This document shows, in pieces, positions 59,137 to 64,000 of a DNA stretch of 64,000 bases. The position numbers and the translations under genes were made by a program. Location: assembly GCA_025024175.1 (NCBI GenBank), contig QCXZ01000064.1:46335325-46399324 (forward strand). Direction: 5' to 3'. The stretch is from Rhyzopertha dominica. Lineage: Eukaryota > Arthropoda > Insecta > Coleoptera > Bostrichidae. Position 1 is the first letter of the stretch, and every line of letters begins with the position of its first letter. Below the pieces are notes generated by a model. It had not been told where the DNA came from and made no database searches. It was given only the letters and a program-made list of their open reading frames with translations.

Positions 59137-61876
59137 AATACGAAAGGACTCCACAAAATCAACATCAATATTCTGTACAATGTTTTCCAACAATCTTAAT
59201 ATAACTTCCCATCTTATAGTGTATACATTTTTTGTGATACTCAGCTTCCAATAATTGTCAATTAGCAATAAGAATTTAGGCATTCGCCATCTTTTGAGAT
59301 TGAGACTGATTTTGTTAAAACAAAATTTTGCCGTGGATTTTACCTTTCGTTTTTAGGTACAATCTGTGCTTTACTAGTAATTGACAGCAATATGTGGCGG
59401 TGCCAATACGGCAACACTATGTACCTGTAGAAGTAGAAGCGCTTACCTAAGAGCTTTCTAATTGCAACTTACAGTCCCCTGTAGTCGATTAATACAATCA
59501 CCGAATGAAAAAGGTATGTCTGATAGTTTTGAATTGGGTGCGATTTTGATCCGATGCTTTTTCTAAACGGTCATATGTTTCATAAATAATATAAATAATA
59601 AAAACCAACGATATCGAAACAGACACCATGTAAAAATTACTGGTAAAACAAAATGCTCGGCATGCCAATAGTTTTAGCTTAATTAAAGTAACAATTATTA
59701 AAGAGCGTTATATTATCCCTAATCCTTATAAAAACTTGTTAGTTTTAACTTTAAGTGTGTAAAATATTCAGACAACGGTAGAAGCATTGATGTAGGTACA
59801 ATCTGATTCAGAACTTATGCAACGGCGTGTAGTTTTATGTCATACTCAGCAAATTAATTAGAGCATTATTTAAATGCTAAATAACATCGTAAAACTGAGT
59901 ACAGAAATTAATGGACTTGAAATATACAACAGCAAAAGTAGAAGCAAAACAAATAATACAAAATNTTGTTCAGACTTAAAAAATGGCCGCTATACAATTA
60001 CATCCTNAACCAGCACTCTCAGAGCGTGCGAGAAGAATATTTCGCATCAATCGTGAATCAATTCACAAGCAAAAACAACTCGTTTTGAGGTTACCTAACT
60101 AAGTAGTTTCTGTATATCTTCAAAATGAAGATATGAGCAGGTTATTTAAAGTTCTGTACAAATGTTCTTTGTGAATAAGTTGCGATTCAACTTAAGTAAG
60201 TGCTGTTATGAGATCCCTTTTCTGTTTTAATTATATGTAAAACAGAGTTAATAAAGTCAATATACGTCAATCAACGATTAGGTTTAATATTAGAGCCACG
60301 CATTATGTCCAAGAAATCAATGTTATAATAGCTTTTTACATGAATTGTAGCGTGCTCAGGTACGGGTATTAAAGTATAACGAATATTTTGTATTAGTATT
60401 ATAAAAAATATTGACATCCAGATAGACCCCATTTTTAATTAGTTTAATGCATAACTGCTTCTGGAACTTGACTCAATTTAACCTCAAATAAATAGTTTTC
60501 GTTCTGGTACTTTTTTTGTAGCGTAACCCATAACTCATTCAGGACTTAGATTGTTCGTATTAGCTTTATACATTCAGAGGTAAGGGCGAAGGGTCAGGAG
60601 CGGCATTAATAGTATCTGATTTTACATATTTATTAAAAACTAATCATCGTAATTGGCAAATGGACAAAAGACAATGGTTAACCAATATTCGATCAGTCGA
60701 ATAAGTTCCGGTTGCTTCATTTCATTCAGATACCGATTGTATCAAAGCAAATACGCTGTAAAGGTTTCGCAAAGTCTGAAAAAGAAATGATCGCATACAG
60801 GCACTTCAGCGATAAATTCTTTCCTACAACATACCCACAGTATTGCTGGAATTCTGGCAGTGTGCGGTGGAAACACGTTTACAGCACGTTCCTTTTGGCT
60901 GAAAAACAGGAGCAACAAAAGCATTTGTCTGTTATTTCTGTCCCAGTTGTACCATTCACGATTGTAAAGTTCCCATGTGAAATTCTCGAACTACAACATT
61001 GTATAATTACACTCCAAGCGACTAGAGAGTTCTAGAAGAAGCCAAAGACTTTTCATATTTACCAAACTACTTAAGATGTTATACCTCTCCAAATGAATTA
61101 AGGTTATATTGCGCTTTTAAACTTACGACCACCCAATATTTGCTCATTTACTTACAATAAACCCTTGGCTGTAAATAATGCCCTATTTAACATAGACCAA
61201 CAGATGCTCGAACAGATGGGAGCTCGTGCTGAAATTTATGACCCCCCAATAACTGCCCATTGTAGAAGTATTTAACATTTTAAACAATAGCAGAGCAATA
61301 TAACCCTATTTCGGTTGGAATACTATACAATTAATTTACTACATGTGCGAACTTGGGATTTGTGAAATGATGGCTACTGGTCATAAGGGCAAATAAACAA
61401 CTAAAATTAATAATAGGTAACATTGTGTTATGTAGTAGCTATTCTTCTGCGACACAAATTTTCGATGGCTCGGACGTCAAAGATGTCGTCGTCATTCTGC
61501 ATCCATAAAGTTGGTAAATTGATTAATGGATCGCAACGTAGTAACACTAACAGGTTTGTCGGAACATTTTAAAACCTTACTTTATATTATTAATATTTAG
61601 CGCTTTTTCCGGCCCGAAGGTGAATCATCTTAAATCAAAATCAATAATGTCAATACAAGATGGAAATTCCGACCATGCCGGTACTGAAAATTTCTTGGAA
61701 TAAGGACTTTTGCACTGAAAGTAAAATCTCTTCATTCCTGACTTTTAAAATGGTTTTTTTCTAGATCTACAACGCAATAATGTCAATGGAGAATTTATAC
61801 GCTTAAAAAACTAAAAGTCAATATAAAATTATAAAAATATAGTCGCAGAAAAAGTATAGTACATCACTTAAGTTGT
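59137..61876. other. no gene recognised
   Basis: AT-rich, with ambiguous bases near 59965 and 60007. The longest open frame (60712-61035, plus strand) has no motif I recognise. Nothing else is supportable. Confidence 0.4.
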
Positions 61877-61991
61877 AAGGCAATTACGCACTCGTGGAAT
61901 TGAGTTACTCGCCGTTACGCGGCTCGTACACAAACTTTCCATTTCTTCGTAGTATGCTTTTTACAACTCTTGTTATGTAATATACTATTTT
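61877..61991. repeat. short interspersed repeat, copy 2
   Basis: Matches 26298-26412 in the same orientation. The GC-rich stretch reads TCGTGGAATTGAGTTACTCG followed by CGTTACGCGGCTC, and the copy ends TTATGTAATATACTATTT. Confidence 0.7.
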
Positions 61992-62810
61992 AAAATTCAA
62001 ATAAAGTAAGTTAACAGATTATTTGTTGCATTTTGTTATTGTATCCCTAATAATATTTGCGATTAACGACAGACCTACGCTGATACGACCAGGGTGATGT
62101 AAACCAACTTAACTGAGTATCGAAACAATAACCTGCAAGCATTCAGGCTAATTTACTACACCGGTACAGTTTTTTCTCAAACCATAACGCATTAGACCTG
62201 TCCATATTAAAATTACGGATGTATCGAAGATGTATGACCATCCACAATTTCATATTGGAAAATAGTTATATCTTCTATAGGGAGCTANCGTCTGTTATGT
62301 AATTGACCATATAACCATTCAGTAAGTTGCTGATTTCAAATCTAAGTTTTAAAGTGGGTGTTAAATTTTCATAATCTAAACGACCAACATCTGAAAGATT
62401 ATGTTCAGTTACAGCAGGTTAGCGTACATAGGAGCTAACATGCTCGCTTTCTCCTAAACATTTCAACAATTGCAAATTGGATAAAATATTGCGCCCAAAA
62501 ATATTTACCAGGAAAAGGACTAGGCTGCATATTGGAAAACGGAACACAAAATAATATCCCTATTTATTTATTACAGCCATTGAATGGAACAGTCACTCTG
62601 CTACATCCGCTCTCCTCAGACAACGCTACCCTTAATTCCTGCATCCTCTCGTTCGCTATATTTTTAATTTGTTTTCGCAGATTTTCTTGTATAGCACTTT
62701 TTTTTATCCATTTCCTCACTGCACTTCTCAGGCTTCTCGTTGCTTTTCAATATCTCCCATTTTCGATTACATTTTGTTTCTCATTTCCTCACTGTTCGAA
62801 TCAATTTTTT
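61992..62810. other. no gene supported
   Basis: A minus-strand open stretch near 62560-62740 reads RSLRSAVRKWIKKSAIQENL and NERMQELRVALSEESG. It is basic and helix-prone but I cannot identify it. An ambiguous base lies near 62288. Confidence 0.3.
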
Positions 62811-63365
62811 ACTTCAATATCCAACGGATGGAAAGTATTGTATCGCGAAAAAAATTTGCAAAAATTTTTATTTGCTCAATCGCTTTAAAATGGTCGATAA
62901 CGCAAAAGAACAAAATTTGAGCAAAAACAAATTTCTTGTCTGTGTCTGTGTGTCGGTGGTATTGCTTGTGGACACGATAACTTTCGAAAGACTTAATATA
63001 TGAACTTGAATTTTGGCAAACGTACAAATCTCAACTACCCAAAGCGACCTATTGTTTGTGGGGTAAGTAGGGTATCGGGAAGGGGGCGAAATTGGGGGGT
63101 AACTACCCTTTTTGCAAATTTTTATTTTTTATATTTTTTTCGTTTTAGTATGTCATTAGTAGTATAACTGCGAGTATTATTAGCTCTTATAAATTTTCGG
63201 TAGAGCAAACTGTTTATATTAGCAAAAAAGCGTCACTTAAAGAAAACGGTTTTTCTTAAATATTTCCGAATATATTTAATATATTCAAAAAATGAAAATG
63301 CCATCAGGTGGGAAATAAAATTTCTCACAAAAAGTATGTTAGAAAATTTATCCAAAATTTTGACA
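62811..63365 (+). mobile_element. MITE copy 3 (ACTTCCACATCCAA family), right half missing
   Basis: The left end reads ACTTCAATATCCAACGG and the body follows copies 1 and 2 closely until about 63364, where it switches abruptly to unrelated sequence. No right terminus is present, so this copy is truncated or was broken by the sequence that follows. Confidence 0.75.
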
Positions 63366-63639
63366 TCACTGCTGACTACTGATAGATCAGAGATCTTGGT
63401 CACCTGTTCTAGCAACACACTGCGCAGGTTCAGTAATACGGCAGAATCGGTTTCTGATTGGTAAATGTTAACGACGATGTTAAGAATTCCAGAAAATTTC
63501 TGACCCTTACCTCCTTACCATCAATATATTACGTTAATATTAACACTAACATCATTGTAAACACTCAATACAAGTCCTTAGTTTTGGTTCTTACCATCTT
63601 AACATTACCATTACCATTAACATGATTGTGCCAGGGCAG

Positions 63640-63692
63640 TAACCGTGCTGATGAGGCTTAATGAGCCGAAATAGCTGTCCACCTGTTGTTCT
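63640..63692 (+). ncRNA. hammerhead ribozyme, consensus core (tandem unit 1)
   Basis: CTGATGA (63648-63654), helix II GGCT/AGCC around TAATG, GAAA (63668-63671), a nearly self-complementary TAGCTG helix III and GTC, with the presumed cleavage after 63679. CAC after the cleavage site pairs with GTG before the core (helix I). All invariant bases are present. The short helix III suggests action as a dimer. Confidence 0.75.
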
Positions 63693-63888
63693 TATACAGG
63701 CAGCAATTTACCAGCAAAATATTTATATATCGGTTTATATGCCTTCCGCAAGGCGGGCTACGGATAGGTAACGGTCTCCACTAGAATCGGGTTGGGTGCC
63801 AATGCCTATAGATGGCATTGTGCCACCCACAAACTGCTACCACAAACATCGCCCACCTGGGGAAGATAGGTATGTACCATTGGGGCTA

Positions 63889-63940
63889 TAGTTGTACTGA
63901 TGAAGCTTAGTAAGCTGAAACAGCTGCCCACGGTTATTTT
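63889..63940 (+). ncRNA. hammerhead ribozyme, consensus core (tandem unit 2)
   Basis: CTGATGA (63897-63903), a 5-bp helix II AGCTT/AAGCT around AGT, GAAA (63917-63920) and the palindromic CAGCTG helix III. The cleavage triplet is GCC in place of GTC, which should lower activity. Helix II bases differ from unit 1 yet still pair, which supports a conserved RNA fold. Confidence 0.7.
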
Positions 63941-64000
63941 GATTCAGGCAGCAACGCACAAGCAGTTTTATTTGACAACGATGCTAGATAGTTACTTTAT

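Larger units (their letters stand above)
63366..64000 (+). repeat. hammerhead-bearing tandem repeat (retrozyme- or satellite-like), cut by the window edge
   Basis: Two hammerhead cores lie 249 bp apart in direct orientation (63648 and 63897). Sequence after each core is also related (ACAGGCAGCA or TCAGGCAGCA, then AGCAAAAT or AGCAGTTTT), so this is a tandem arrangement of a unit of about 250 bp. No coding sequence is present. Between the cores is a GC-richer stretch with the hairpin-forming GCCTTCCGCAAGGCGGGC. The array may continue past 64000. Confidence 0.6.

Noticed and set aside
60712..61035. 107-codon plus-strand open frame
   Set aside because: No recognisable motif, no splice-compatible neighbours, and base composition like the flanks.
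62532..62888. 118-codon plus-strand hydrophobic frame
   Set aside because: It runs into MITE copy 3, and the hydrophobicity comes from T-rich sequence. It is probably the antisense of an old element.
1..64000. CRISPR arrays, bacterial operons and tRNA/rRNA genes
   Set aside because: No regularly spaced direct repeats with unique spacers, no ribosome-binding-site gene structure, and no tRNA cloverleaf or rRNA sequence was recognised. Spliced genes and TATA-initiator promoters show an animal genome.

Overview
The window is AT-rich insect nuclear DNA carrying scattered N bases, which suggests a draft assembly. Two spliced host genes were reconstructed by eye. Most of the remainder is transposable-element debris. 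The host assignment rests on an arthropod-type core promoter (TATA box plus TCAGT initiator), an MBF2-type secreted protein, an insect-type four-span membrane protein with a CYC/LKTE-like N-terminus, and the mix of Penelope, Jockey/CR1-like, RTE-like, Tc1/mariner, pogo and THAP-type elements. A beetle or another large-genome insect is plausible, but the sequence does not settle the order.

Host genes. (1) A four-exon plus-strand gene has coding exons at 12430-12498, 13947-14156, 23184-23304 and 23358-23554. It encodes a 198-residue four-span protein resembling the insect DUF4728/LAPTM-like family. Its 9-kb second intron holds two head-to-head Penelope-like elements. (2) A compact three-exon plus-strand gene has coding exons at 46159-46292, 46350-46467 and 46803-46964. 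It encodes a 137-residue secreted MBF2-family protein and has a TATA box 31 bases before a TCAGT initiator.

Layout. 1-9.6 kb: a MITE copy with a nested Penelope fragment, a solo Penelope terminus, and a full-span decayed Penelope element bounded by inverted terminal repeats. 12.4-23.8 kb: gene 1 with Penelope copies A (minus) and B (plus) in intron 2. 26-35 kb: a short interspersed repeat, a THAP-domain transposon remnant, a 29-bp palindrome and a fragment of a non-LTR element. 37-45.5 kb: a Tc1/mariner-type element with 481-bp inverted repeats, tandem repeats, a second MITE copy, a 15-bp minisatellite and a broken pogo-type transposase. 46-47 kb: gene 2. 48-58.5 kb: transposase remnants, a second THAP-element copy, a Jockey/CR1-like element and an RTE-like element. 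58.6-64 kb: two Penelope terminal repeats, a third MITE copy and a tandem pair of hammerhead ribozymes.

The most striking theme is the number of hammerhead-ribozyme-like motifs. They occur in Penelope-type termini of at least four sequence types, and as a tandem pair 249 bp apart at the right edge of the window that looks like a retrozyme or satellite array running out of view. One Penelope family carries a paired C3-to-U / G8-to-A core change that would keep the tertiary core base pair. The second theme is a MITE family of about 830 bp with ACTTCCACATCCAA termini and apparent 3-bp target duplications, present three times.
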